Below are positions 7,703 to 16,597 of a DNA stretch of 64,000 bases, one piece after another. The stretch's first letter is position 1, and every line of letters begins with the position of its first letter. This stretch comes from a bacterium (GTDB lineage: Bacteria; 4484-113; JAFGCY01). Location of the stretch: contig JADZFO010000034.1 in the NCBI GenBank assembly GCA_020849855.1, forward strand, positions 62,001 to 126,000, written 5' to 3'. A program made the translations under genes and the position numbers. The notes below the pieces were generated by a model. That model was not told the origin of the DNA, did not search any database, and was given only the letters and a program-made list of their open reading frames with translations.

Positions 7703-9673
7703 CTAGCGCTCCAGCAGGATGAAGGCCACCGCTTCCAGTCCGGCGGCCTGGGCTTCATCGCGCAGTGCGGCCAGCTCGCGGATGCGCCTGCGGCCGGGCG
7801 TTGTAACCAGCACCAGCTTGCCGAATCCTGCAAGCTGGGCCGCATAGACCGCGCCAACACCGGTACTCTCCACACCGACAAGGCGTTCGCGCTGTGCAGC
7901 CTCCACACCGGCAGTCTCAAGGGCCTTGCGTACTGCTTCGGCGATCTGCGCTCCGCTGGGCTTCGCATGAGCAATCGTGATGCCCAGTGGACCATCAAGC
8001 TGCTGCAGTAATCTGGCCGTCCTGGCGGTCAGTCTGCGCATCTCAAGCTCAGAAGCCTCCTGGCCGCCCGCCTTCATAGTCGCCAGCACCGGCAGGCCGA
8101 AGGCCGCCGAAAGGTCGTCAGCGCTTACAACCCGCGGGTCGGAGGCCCGCAGCAGGAGCACAGCGGCGATCGTGGCGATGAGGCCAAAGACCGCTGAGCT
8201 GAAGGCGACCTGCCCCAAGCGCGGGCGCACCGGGCGCGGGTTCACCACGGCGGCGTCAACCACCTGCACCGCCGAGACTTCGCTGATCTTCTGCAGAGTT
8301 GCCTCTAGCCGCTGCTCGTAGAGCGCGGCCAGGCCCTTGTTGCGAAGGTCGATCTCGCCCGTCAGGCGGTTCAGCTCCATGCTGCTCTCGGGAGTCATAT
8401 CCAGCAGGGACTGGAACTTGCCGACATTCTTGCCCGCAGCGGAAATCTTGCGCTCCAGCTGTTTTACCGACTCATCCAGAAATGCGCTGAGATTGCCCTT
8501 CTGGGCTGTTAACTGGCTTTGCAGCTGAATCACATCCGGATGCTGCTCGGTCTTCGTTTCCAGCTCGTCCTCCAGCCGCTGCTCAGTCTGGATGATCTGC
8601 GTAACCAGGTCTGTTTCTATATTGCCGGGCACTTCAAGGCTCTTGTAATAGCCTCGCGTGTTGCCGTGCTTGCGGATCTGCTCCCGCAGCGCACCCACCT
8701 GGGCCCGCTCGGTCTGCAGGTCGCTGAGCTGAACGCCTTCGCTCAGGAAGCTCTGTGTCACGGAGGTGTTCTGCTGGCTGGCGATCAGACGGTCGCGGTC
8801 CTCGAGCAGCGCGGCCATATCTGTGCGCAGGCCGTCCACTTCGGCCTCGACTGTCGCGATCTGCTCCTCAATATAGGTCAGAGCCGCCGAGCTGGACTGC
8901 TGCCTGGTGCTGACATCCCGGGCGCGGTACCAGTCCATGATGCCCTCAACCATGCGGGCCGAGAGCTCCGGGTGCTTCTGAGTAGCACCAATGCCAACAG
9001 AGCGGCTCTTCTCGCCAATACGGAAGACACGAAGGCTGAGGCCCAGTTCAGGGATGATCTGCTGCGGGTCAGTCAGCTTGATCTTCCAGCTCTGACTTAC
9101 CCCTGTCTTGAAGCCACTGGCGGTAATGTCCAGGGACGGGCTGCTTAGCTTCTGGCCCTGCGGCTTCGTGTCCACGGCACGGCCGTTGACCATCAGCGTC
9201 ACACTGCCCGATTCGTCAACCTTCAGCGCATAGCGGTTGTTCTGGGCCTTGCCATAGTCCAGGCGCAGGTCAGTGACTTCCGGGTAAGGCAGCCGGCCGT
9301 AGTCCAGCGGGCTGGGGGCCAGCTTCAGGATCGCGAAGGCACGCTGAAACTGATACAGCAGGGGGCTGGGCTGCCAGTCCGGCATCAGCATGGCGGTCAG
9401 GTGCATTTTGTCCGCCAGGTGCTGCTTGACACTGGCTGACTCAAGCAGCGCCATTTCGTCCAGCATGCTGTCGCCGCCGCCAAGGGAGGTGATGCCGGTG
9501 ACGATCTTGTCCGGAGCCTGCGTGACGTATGCCGTAGTGCGGCTGTAGTAATCAGGAGCGCTGGAGAGGGCGAAAATCGCTGACAGGCCGGCAAAAGCGA
9601 CAAAGAGCAGGGCTGCGCTCAGCCCGTACCGCCTGATGATTCCGCTGATCAATGCAGATCCGCTTCTGCCCAC
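7703..9673 (-). CDS. Polysaccharide chain-length/export protein, GumC/Wzz type, with degenerate tyrosine-kinase tail
   Basis: A 656-residue inner-membrane protein with helices near residues 15-37 and about 495-515. The large periplasmic segment between them is rich in coiled coil (about 250-450). A Pro-rich VVNPRPVRPRLGQ motif precedes the second helix, as in polysaccharide co-polymerases. The C-terminal 140 residues follow the layout of a BY-kinase domain (FGLPVLATM opening; FGKLVLVTTPG near the end), but the place of the Walker A loop reads HAKPSGAQIA and no Walker lysine is seen. It is probably not a working kinase. The GTG start follows a GGGAAGG site. Confidence 0.85.
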   Translation of the reverse strand: MGRSGSALISGIIRRYGLSAALLFVAFAGLSAIFALSSAPDYYSRTTAYVTQAPDKIVTGITSLGGGDSMLDEMALLESASVKQHLADKMHLTAMLMPDWQPSPLLYQFQRAFAILKLAPSPLDYGRLPYPEVTDLRLDYGKAQNNRYALKVDESGSVTLMVNGRAVDTKPQGQKLSSPSLDITASGFKTGVSQSWKIKLTDPQQIIPELGLSLRVFRIGEKSRSVGIGATQKHPELSARMVEGIMDWYRARDVSTRQQSSSAALTYIEEQIATVEAEVDGLRTDMAALLEDRDRLIASQQNTSVTQSFLSEGVQLSDLQTERAQVGALREQIRKHGNTRGYYKSLEVPGNIETDLVTQIIQTEQRLEDELETKTEQHPDVIQLQSQLTAQKGNLSAFLDESVKQLERKISAAGKNVGKFQSLLDMTPESSMELNRLTGEIDLRNKGLAALYEQRLEATLQKISEVSAVQVVDAAVVNPRPVRPRLGQVAFSSAVFGLIATIAAVLLLRASDPRVVSADDLSAAFGLPVLATMKAGGQEASELEMRRLTARTARLLQQLDGPLGITIAHAKPSGAQIAEAVRKALETAGVEAAQRERLVGVESTGVGAVYAAQLAGFGKLVLVTTPGRRRIRELAALRDEAQAAGLEAVAFILLER

Positions 9674-9734
9674 TTACGCCTTCCCACTCCGCCGGCCGGC
9701 TCGCCGGAGGCGGCGGCTCAATCTGCGGACGGCG

Positions 9735-9740
9735 ATTATA
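9735..9740 (-). promoter_or_regulatory. -10 element upstream of the GumC-like gene
   Basis: TATAAT on the minus strand about 62 bases before the GTG at 9673. The GC-rich leader contains an inverted repeat (around 9695-9720). It would drive the GumC-GT4-ispA operon. Confidence 0.45.
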
Positions 9741-9761
9741 AGGTAAGAAGCCCTGCGGCGC

Positions 9762-10931
9762 TCAATGCTGGCCCCGCCGACGCCGCACGGCCGCTTCAAT
9801 GCAGTCGGCATAACGAGAAGCGCAGGCCTGGATGCTGTAATGCTGCTGCGCGAAGTCATGCAGAGCCTTGCCCATGCCTTCCAAGCTGTCTGTTCCCAGA
9901 CTGAGCAGCTCCGTGAGAGCCTCAGACAGGCTGCCAGGGTCATCCGGCCGGGCCAGCAGACCCCGGCCAGCGCCAAGCAGTATCGGCGCCGCACCAACTG
10001 CTGTACTTACAGCCGGTCGGCCGCTGAAGGCTGCCTCCAGCAGGGCCAGGCCGAAGGACTCGGAGCGGCTGGGCATGACATAGGCATCGGCAGCCGCCAG
10101 ATAGTTTGCGGGAGCATCCGTGTGTGGCAGCAGCAGGGCCTTGTCCTGATGCGGTCCCAGGGCGCTCAAGATCTTCTGGTGTATCTGCTGGTCCTGGACA
10201 GCACCCGTATTGACCCAGAGCAGGCGCTCAGCCGCACCGCCGGCATCCCAGAGCTGCCTCAGGGCCTGCGCCAGAACGTCGTGGCCCTTGACTGCGGCAA
10301 TGCGCGCAGAGCTGTAGATGATGAAGGCATCCTGCGGCAGGCCCAGGGCAGCGCGGGCCGCATGACGGCCCGCATAGGGCACGAAGGGAAAGCTGGCGGG
10401 ATCCACACCGTTCGCTATCACCACTATGCGCTCTCGGGCTATGCGATATGACGCGGCCAGTGCCGCCGCGCTCTCGTCGTTGAGCGCAATCAGGGCGTCC
10501 GCGCGGCCGGCCAGCCTGCCCTCCGTCTCGATGAAGCTGCGGGCCGGAGTCTGAGAGCGGAAGCTGATCAGACAGGCCAGGAGCGGCAGGCTGTTGGCCA
10601 CGATGAGGTTGTGCAGGTTGGTGCCCTGCAGCAGCGAGAGTACGGCGTCGATGCGCTCGCGCAGGATCAGTTGCCGCAAGCTCAGCCAGAAGGCCAGGGG
10701 CAGACGGCCAAGTTTTGGGATGACGTGCACCGGCACTGACTGACTCGCCAGCGCTTCCCGGCTGCTGCCGGGATCGCGGAACACCAGCAGCTGCGGCGCT
10801 ATCCTGCTGCGCTCAAGCTGGGCGCAAAGCTGCAGCGCCATGCGCTCCGCGCCACCAATGCCCATACCCCTGGCGTCAGGCAGTGGGTTGACATTCGGGA
10901 CCATGATCAGCGTGCGGACCGGCGGGCTCAC
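9762..10931 (-). CDS. GT4-family glycosyltransferase
   Basis: A 389-residue GT-B enzyme. The N-terminal loop MGIGGAERMALQL is the GT4 acceptor-side glycine motif, and the C-terminal donor site is MPSRSESFGLALLEAA with the EX7E pair. It has a GTG start seven bases after a TATAAT and is divergent from the polymerase gene, 34 bases away. It probably adds one sugar of the repeat unit made by this locus. Confidence 0.88.
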   Translation of the reverse strand: MSPPVRTLIMVPNVNPLPDARGMGIGGAERMALQLCAQLERSRIAPQLLVFRDPGSSREALASQSVPVHVIPKLGRLPLAFWLSLRQLILRERIDAVLSLLQGTNLHNLIVANSLPLLACLISFRSQTPARSFIETEGRLAGRADALIALNDESAAALAASYRIARERIVVIANGVDPASFPFVPYAGRHAARAALGLPQDAFIIYSSARIAAVKGHDVLAQALRQLWDAGGAAERLLWVNTGAVQDQQIHQKILSALGPHQDKALLLPHTDAPANYLAAADAYVMPSRSESFGLALLEAAFSGRPAVSTAVGAAPILLGAGRGLLARPDDPGSLSEALTELLSLGTDSLEGMGKALHDFAQQHYSIQACASRYADCIEAAVRRRRGQH

Positions 10932-10938
10932 CGCGCAG

Positions 10939-10944
10939 ATTATA
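10939..10944 (-). promoter_or_regulatory. -10 element of the GT4 gene (leaderless)
   Basis: TATAAT on the minus strand, seven bases before GTG at 10931; back to back with the polymerase promoter. Confidence 0.65.
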
Positions 10945-10953
10945 GGCTCGCCC

Positions 10954-10959
10954 TATAAT
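10954..10959 (+). promoter_or_regulatory. -10 element of the polymerase gene (leaderless)
   Basis: TATAAT six bases before GTG at 10966. Confidence 0.65.
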
Positions 10960-10965
10960 CGACCT

Positions 10966-12438
10966 GTGCTCAGAGGAGCGGAGGCGGTAATCGGGGCGGA
11001 GCTCCCCACCATCAGACAGTGGCGTTTCGAGCCCGTCTGGCTGCGTCTGCGCAATATCTTCACAATCCTCTACCTCACGCTGTTCCTTCATGAACTGCTG
11101 GTCAAGGTTCTGCTGTATCTGGCAGTCCCGCTGGCCGGCGGACCGCAGCTGCCCCTGCTGCCCTACCACGACATTTTCCTGTTCCTGCTGTTGATCCTCG
11201 GCGTCTGGCGCATGGTCAGCGACCCGGGCTGGCGCAGCCGCCTCAGCCTGCCCGGTCTGCCCTGGGTAGCTGCGCTGACACTCTTCTGCAGCGCATTTAT
11301 GTGGCTTAACCTCAACGGCATCGTGGACCTGGCGGTGATCAAGGGCATCATCCTGCCCATGCTGCTCTATGCGGTTGGCGTGCTCTGTGGCGTGGACCGC
11401 GCGGTTTTCCTGCGCTGGCTGCTGATCACGGCGGGCATCAACCTGGCTGTATCACTGGTCATCGCGCTCTTCTTTCTTGCGCCCTATGGCGACCTGATCT
11501 TCCTGCTGGATCTGCTGATGCCGCGGGCGGAGCATCTCTTCTCGCAGGTCTTCAGGCACGCGACCGTGCATGTACCTACAGGTCTGGCCATGGCCCGCCT
11601 GGCCTACATGACCATCTTCAGCGTCGCCGGGCTGCTTAGCCTCTGGGAGTACGCCCACACCCGCGAGCGGCGGCGCAAGGCGCTGTTCTTCGTGTTCTTT
11701 ATGCTCAGCACAGCCACTGTGCTGCTCACCTTTTCACGCTCCGGGGTGGCAACTTACGCTCTTTCGGTACTCTTCTACCTACTGGCTGCGGGTCTTGTGG
11801 AGCGCAAGGATGGCAGCACCCAGACCACAGGTGTACGCCTGCTGGGCTTCACCTTCTCGCTGTGCCTGGGGGCCTTCCTGCTGGTGAACAGCGCCCTGAA
11901 CCAGATCAACTCAAACGTGAACTTCCTGGCGGCGGAATCCCTGACCAGCAGCTCTGGTGGACGCTTTGGCATGTGGCAGGGCATTCTGGCCGAGGTTGAC
12001 CGCAAGGAGGGCTGGCTGAGCGGTATCCGCTCGGATTACTCCGTGTACCACACCAGTGTTGGCGGCCGGGTCAGAGAAAACGTCTGGAGCGAGAACGCCT
12101 ACCTGACCGTGGATAACCAGTACCTGAACCTGCTGCTGAAGGGCGGTTTGATGGCGGTCGCCTGCTACTTCGCCGCCTGCCTGCTCATCACAGCGCAGTT
12201 CTGGCGCAACCAGGACTGGATCAGCTTTGGCTTCATGCTCTTCACCCTGCTGATTGACCTTAATCTGCGCAGTGGCTCCTACGGCCAGGTCATCATCTGT
12301 CTGATCGGCGGGGCCTGGGCGGCGGACCAGGCGATGAGCAGCTACGCGCCGCGCTTCGCGGCCATGCACTTTGCCCGTGGACCGGTAAGCCGCAGCGGGG
12401 AAGCCTCAGGACGTGCGGCTGCGGAGCAGATCAGCTAG
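10966..12438 (+). CDS. O-antigen/exopolysaccharide polymerase or ligase (Wzy/WaaL type)
   Basis: A 490-residue polytopic membrane protein with roughly ten to twelve helices. A large polar loop (around residues 320-400) contains an LxxxSGRxxxWxxxL-like stretch (SSGGRFGMWQGILAEV), characteristic of the Wzy_C/O-antigen ligase superfamily. The frame is open to an ATG at 10840, but that would overlap the divergent GT gene; the GTG at 10966 fits the TATAAT six bases upstream. Polymerase is the likelier role because wzx and wzz partners are adjacent. Its 3' end overlaps the convergent flippase gene by 33 bases. Confidence 0.82.
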   Translation: MLRGAEAVIGAELPTIRQWRFEPVWLRLRNIFTILYLTLFLHELLVKVLLYLAVPLAGGPQLPLLPYHDIFLFLLLILGVWRMVSDPGWRSRLSLPGLPWVAALTLFCSAFMWLNLNGIVDLAVIKGIILPMLLYAVGVLCGVDRAVFLRWLLITAGINLAVSLVIALFFLAPYGDLIFLLDLLMPRAEHLFSQVFRHATVHVPTGLAMARLAYMTIFSVAGLLSLWEYAHTRERRRKALFFVFFMLSTATVLLTFSRSGVATYALSVLFYLLAAGLVERKDGSTQTTGVRLLGFTFSLCLGAFLLVNSALNQINSNVNFLAAESLTSSSGGRFGMWQGILAEVDRKEGWLSGIRSDYSVYHTSVGGRVRENVWSENAYLTVDNQYLNLLLKGGLMAVACYFAACLLITAQFWRNQDWISFGFMLFTLLIDLNLRSGSYGQVIICLIGGAWAADQAMSSYAPRFAAMHFARGPVSRSGEASGRAAAEQIS

Positions 12439-13941
12439 GAAGCGCAGCTGGGCCCGGCCTTCGCCGCCAGCCAGCAGCAGGCTGGCCGTGGAGGTGGCCA
12501 TGAAAAGCAGCGTGTAAAGCAGGCCGGTCGCGATCGTAAGCGGCAAGCCGGCCGGATAAGGCAGAACTCGGTGCAGTCCAATCAGCAGTGCTGCCGCTGG
12601 CAGCAGGCACAGGGCAGGTTTCCAGGGCAGTGGCCAGGGCACATGCCGGCTGCCGCCCATGTAAAGCGCGCTGCCATAGAGCGCGTAGGTGATGAGGCTG
12701 GCCAGTGCCACGCCGACGGCGCCAAGAGACGGCGCGAGAGCGAAGTTCAGCCCGATGTTCAGCGCCACTGCCGCCAGGATGTACCAGCCCAGCTCACCGG
12801 TGGCCCGGCCAAACTCAAAGCCGCGCCGCAGCTGGCTCTGCAGATAGACCAGCGTGAGTGCCGGCAGCAGGTACACAAGGTAGTCCGCAGCCGCGGCGTA
12901 GGCCGGGTCAAGCACCGAGCCAACCACAGCGTCGCGCAGCAGATAAATGCTGAGACCCACGGCAGCCAGGACCTGCAGCACCAGTGCCGTATAGCGGTAC
13001 ATATAAAGCCCGGCGGCGCGCGGCCCCTCGCGCTCCAGCACCTGGTAGCTGGCGGGGGAACTGGCCATGTCCAGCGGCTGGTAGGGCAGCTGCAGCAGGT
13101 TCATTGTCAGCTGGTAGGCCTGGTAATAGATGCCGATCTCCGCCTTGCTGCGGAAGAGGCCAAGGATCAGCAGACCTGAGCGGTTCAAGAGGTTCTGCGC
13201 TGCACCGACCAGGGTCAGCGGCGCGCCATAGCGCAGGATAGGCTGGATCGCCCGCAAGCGAAAGCTGTCGGCAGAAAGCCTGACCGGCTCTTTCCAGCGC
13301 AGCATGGCGGCCACCGCAGAAATAAAGGTGGCGGCGCCCTGGGACAGCACCAGAACATCACCGCTGGCCTGCCAATACTTCAGCAGCAGCCAGCCCAGGC
13401 CAAGCTTGGACAGCGCCACCAGCATGCCAGACAGTGCCCAGTCCAGTGCCCGCCGCTGCACACGAAAGACCCACTGAGTGAAGCTGAGCGCGGCCTGGAA
13501 AATCACCAGCACCAACGCGCCGATGGCACTGGTCCAGTCCACATGGCTTAATGGCGCGCTCAGACAGTACAGGGCTGTGACCAGGCCGATCAGGCCTGAA
13601 ACCAGGATCTGGGCGGCTACGATCCTGCCAATAAAGTCCGGACGGTCTTCAACAGATTGCGCCGGATACTCGCGCAGCAGGGTCATGTTGATCCAGCCGA
13701 AGCCGAAGTTCGTCAGGATCTCGACCGTGGCCATGACAATGGCGTAGTGACCCATTTCCGCCGGGTCCAGCAGGCGCGTGAAGAGGTACACCCCGGCAAA
13801 ACTGCACAGGGCTGCTACTACTGTGGACAGGGCATAGAGCAGGACTTCACGACCAAGGCCCCGGTTGAGGGCTGTTTCGCCTGAGCGCCTGGAGGCGGCT
13901 GCCGGAGCCTCGTCAACCGCCTGCTCGTCCTTGTCTGGCAC
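12406..13941 (-). CDS. Lipid-linked repeat-unit flippase (Wzx/MATE-like polysaccharide exporter)
   Basis: A 511-residue membrane protein with about fourteen hydrophobic helices. An FTRLLDPAEMGHYAIVMA segment near residue 50 is typical of the polysaccharide_synt family. An Asp/Glu/Ala-rich cytoplasmic N-terminus of about 30 residues precedes helix 1. It should move the undecaprenyl-linked unit across the inner membrane for the neighbouring polymerase. The GTG start lies 20 bases after the dehydrogenase stop, so the two genes are probably cotranscribed. Confidence 0.85.
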   Translation of the reverse strand: MPDKDEQAVDEAPAAASRRSGETALNRGLGREVLLYALSTVVAALCSFAGVYLFTRLLDPAEMGHYAIVMATVEILTNFGFGWINMTLLREYPAQSVEDRPDFIGRIVAAQILVSGLIGLVTALYCLSAPLSHVDWTSAIGALVLVIFQAALSFTQWVFRVQRRALDWALSGMLVALSKLGLGWLLLKYWQASGDVLVLSQGAATFISAVAAMLRWKEPVRLSADSFRLRAIQPILRYGAPLTLVGAAQNLLNRSGLLILGLFRSKAEIGIYYQAYQLTMNLLQLPYQPLDMASSPASYQVLEREGPRAAGLYMYRYTALVLQVLAAVGLSIYLLRDAVVGSVLDPAYAAAADYLVYLLPALTLVYLQSQLRRGFEFGRATGELGWYILAAVALNIGLNFALAPSLGAVGVALASLITYALYGSALYMGGSRHVPWPLPWKPALCLLPAAALLIGLHRVLPYPAGLPLTIATGLLYTLLFMATSTASLLLAGGEGRAQLRFLADLLRSRTS

Positions 13942-13961
13942 CGTCCCGCCCGCGCCGCTGC

Positions 13962-15266
13962 TCAGAGCCGCACGATGCTTCCGCCGCTGGTACCTCGCAT
14001 TGCATTGCGCGTATCAACGACCTGGCGGGCGTGCGAGGCCACCATCTGATAATCGACGCCGTCGTGGTTCGTGAGCACCAGCACGAGATCCGAGCCGGCA
14101 AGGTAGTCCGGGGTCAGCACGTGGCTGCTCATCGTCTGCCCGCCGAGCTGGATGGAAGGCACGAAGGGATCGTGAAAGCTGATGTTGGCGCCGCGCTTCT
14201 GCAGCTCATACATCACATCCAGGGCCGGGCTTTCGCGTACATCGTCAACGTTGGCCTTGTAGGCCACGCCGAGGCAGGCAATATTGCTGCCCTTAAGGGC
14301 GATGGCCTGCTCGTTCAGGGTTTCCATGACAAGGTGCACCACATAATGCGGCATGCCGCTGTTGACCTGGTCCGAGACCTCGATCATGCGGCTGGGGAAG
14401 TTCAGGGCGCGCATCTTCCAGGCCAGGTACTGCGGGTCGATGGGGATGCAGTGGCCGCCCAGCCCTGGGCCGGGATAGAAGGCCTGGAATCCGAAGGGCT
14501 TGGTAGAAGCTGCCTGGATAATCTCCCAGACATCCACACCCAGCTTGCGGCAGATCATCGCAAACTCGTTGGCCCAGGCTATGTTGACATTGCGGTAGGT
14601 GTTCTCCAGCAGCTTGACCAGCTCGGCGGTCATGGTGCTGGAGACGGTATGCACCGGGGAGATCACCTTTGAATAGAGCAAGCGCGCCAGCTCAGTGCAG
14701 GCCGGCGTGCAGCCGCCCACCACCTTGGGGGTGTTCTCTGTCTTATAGACGGGGTTGCTGGGGTCAACACGCTCGGGGCTGAAGGCAATGAAGATGTCGC
14801 GGCCGATCTCCCACTCGGGATGCCCGGCCAGCAGGGGCGCGGCCATCTCATCGTCCGTGGTGCCCGGGTAAGTAGTGGACTCCAGGACCAGCAACTGCCC
14901 TGCCCTTGCGTACTTCTTAAGCTCGACCACAACGGCGTGGATATAGCTGAGGTCCGGCTCCTTGGTCTTTCCCAGAGGTGTCGGCACACAGATACTCAGG
15001 CACTCGCATTCAGCCAGGCGCGACATGTCCGTCGTAGCCGACAGCAGTCCCGCGTCCACCGCCTGCTTGAGGTCTTCATCGCGAACATCATCAATGTAGT
15101 TCTTACCACGATTGATCATGGCCGCGCGCTCGCTGGAGACGTCGAAGCCCAGGACCTTGTAGCCCTTGCGGGCAAAAAGCTCGGCCAGCGGCAAGCCGAC
15201 ATAGCCGAGGCCAACGACGCCGATCAGGGCCTCGCGGCTTTCAATACGCTCTGCAAGCTGTTTCAT
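13962..15266 (-). CDS. wbpA: Nucleotide-sugar dehydrogenase, UDP-GlcNAc 6-dehydrogenase (WbpA) type
   Basis: A 434-residue NAD-dependent enzyme that oxidises the C6 hydroxyl of a UDP-hexose in two steps. The Rossmann motif GVVGLGYVGLPLA begins at residue 16; ESTTYPGTT and FSPERVDP follow. The catalytic cysteine lies in PGLGGHCIPIDP, and the NAD/UDP-sugar C-terminal domain opens with LGVAYKANVDDVRESPA. The VPTPL and IPIDP variants favour the WbpA/VipA group over UDP-glucose dehydrogenase. The adjacent WbpP-like epimerase supports uronic-acid sugar synthesis. A GATAAT lies nine bases before the ATG. Confidence 0.87.
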   Translation of the reverse strand: MKQLAERIESREALIGVVGLGYVGLPLAELFARKGYKVLGFDVSSERAAMINRGKNYIDDVRDEDLKQAVDAGLLSATTDMSRLAECECLSICVPTPLGKTKEPDLSYIHAVVVELKKYARAGQLLVLESTTYPGTTDDEMAAPLLAGHPEWEIGRDIFIAFSPERVDPSNPVYKTENTPKVVGGCTPACTELARLLYSKVISPVHTVSSTMTAELVKLLENTYRNVNIAWANEFAMICRKLGVDVWEIIQAASTKPFGFQAFYPGPGLGGHCIPIDPQYLAWKMRALNFPSRMIEVSDQVNSGMPHYVVHLVMETLNEQAIALKGSNIACLGVAYKANVDDVRESPALDVMYELQKRGANISFHDPFVPSIQLGGQTMSSHVLTPDYLAGSDLVLVLTNHDGVDYQMVASHARQVVDTRNAMRGTSGGSIVRL

Positions 15267-15332
15267 AGGGCGCGAATTATCCTATACGCCAGAAGGCCGG
15301 ACTTGCCGGCCCTTGTCTGCTCTCGGCGCGGC

Positions 15333-16322
15333 TCAGGCTGTGCCTGTGCGCTCGCGGCTGTCCACGATCTTCAGGCTCTTGCGGCCAGCGAAATAGTCCC
15401 GATACCAGGGAATCGCCTGTTCAAGGCCGCTCTCCAGGGTGAAGGCCGGCTGGTAGCCAAGGTCGCTGATCGTGCTGCCGATATCGGCCCGGCTGTGCCG
15501 GATGTCGCCAGGTCGCGGATCGATATACTCCGGCTTGATTTCCGACTGCAGCAGGCTGGAGACAATCTGATAAAGCCTGTTGATGGTGGTCTGGTTGCCG
15601 CAGGCCACGTTGTAGACCTTTCCGGCGGCGCCGGGGGCGGTCATGGCCTTGATAGTGGCCTGGACGCAGTCCTCAATGTAGGTGAAGTCGCGGCTCTGCT
15701 CACCGTCACCTTCAATGTGTGGTGGCTGGCCGGAAATCAGGCTGCGAACAAAGCTGGGGATCACGGCGGCGTAGGGGTTCTCGGGATCCTGGCGCGGGCC
15801 ATAGACGTTGAAGTATCGCAGCGCCACGGTCTCGATGCCGAAGCATTCATAGAAGACGCGCATGTACTGCTCGCCGGTCATCTTGGTTACCGCATAGGGC
15901 GAGGCTGGCTCCAGCTTGTCGCCGATGCTCTGCGGCAGGTTGGCGTTGCGCCCGTAAACACTGCTGCTGGAAGCAAAGACCACGCGCTCGACGCCCATCT
16001 CGCGGGCCGCGCAGAGGATGCTGAGTGTTCCAACAACATTGGCCTGGTTGCTGTCCAGGGGATCCCGCAGCGAGCGCGGGACGGATCCCAGAGCGGCCAG
16101 GTGCCAGACATAGCGGGCACCATCGCAGACCTTCTTGCACAGCCCGACATCCGTCACGGAGCCGCGCACAAAGGTAACGCGCTCGCGCACGTCCCGCAGA
16201 TTCTGCTCATTGCCGGTTGACAGGTCATCAAGCACCCGGACCTGATAGCCGCGCTCGATCAACTGTGTCACCAGGTGCGAGCCAATGAAGCCGGCACCAC
16301 CGGTAACCACTACAAGAGTCAT
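15333..16322 (-). CDS. NAD-dependent sugar epimerase (UDP-GlcNAc/GlcNAcA 4-epimerase, WbpP-like)
   Basis: A 329-residue short-chain extended epimerase. The sequence begins MTLVVVTGGAGFIGSH (NAD-binding GxxGxxG), has VFASSSSVYG, the catalytic YAVTK pair, and SRDFTYIEDCV as in WbpP-type UDP-N-acetyl-hexosamine 4-epimerases. The ATG at 16322 follows GGGGAG. An upstream ATG at 16349 overlaps the TATAAT promoter and cannot be the start. It precedes the dehydrogenase gene by 66 bases on the same strand. Confidence 0.87.
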   Translation of the reverse strand: MTLVVVTGGAGFIGSHLVTQLIERGYQVRVLDDLSTGNEQNLRDVRERVTFVRGSVTDVGLCKKVCDGARYVWHLAALGSVPRSLRDPLDSNQANVVGTLSILCAAREMGVERVVFASSSSVYGRNANLPQSIGDKLEPASPYAVTKMTGEQYMRVFYECFGIETVALRYFNVYGPRQDPENPYAAVIPSFVRSLISGQPPHIEGDGEQSRDFTYIEDCVQATIKAMTAPGAAGKVYNVACGNQTTINRLYQIVSSLLQSEIKPEYIDPRPGDIRHSRADIGSTISDLGYQPAFTLESGLEQAIPWYRDYFAGRKSLKIVDSRERTGTA

Positions 16323-16347
16323 TCCAGTTACTCCCCTAGAGCGCGCC

Positions 16348-16353
16348 ATTATA
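16348..16353 (-). promoter_or_regulatory. -10 element of the epimerase gene
   Basis: TATAAT on the minus strand, 25 bases before ATG at 16322, with a GGGGAG ribosome site in the short leader. This is an ordinary leadered promoter, unlike many in this window. Confidence 0.55.
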
Positions 16354-16597
16354 AACCTGATGCCGGGCTGGACGGGAAGTAGCTGAGACCGGTAAACAAG
16401 GGTAAAGTGCTGAAAAATGGCGGAAACTGACCATACTGCCGCGGTGATTCAAGTGTCTGGCAGCCCACAATCGACAAAATCCGACAAAACTTGATAGACG
16501 AGCGCATGAAATCCGTTATGATTAACGGGTCTCGTGGCAGGCTACGTCTGCCACAGCCAGCAATGGCACGGTAAACCCACTGCGGAAGGTGCGAGCT

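Noticed and set aside
7702-7998. A longer N-terminus for the GT4 enzyme
   Set aside because: It would lie inside the GumC-like gene in another frame and has a composition unlike the rest of the enzyme.
10840-10965. A longer N-terminus for the polymerase starting at ATG 10840
   Set aside because: It overlaps the divergent glycosyltransferase and its promoter; the GTG at 10966 fits the -10 element.
16491-16522. TTGATA and TATGAT as promoter of the first TIG gene
   Set aside because: The spacer is 20 bases, too long for a confident sigma-70 site; the true promoter is probably in this gap but is not assigned.
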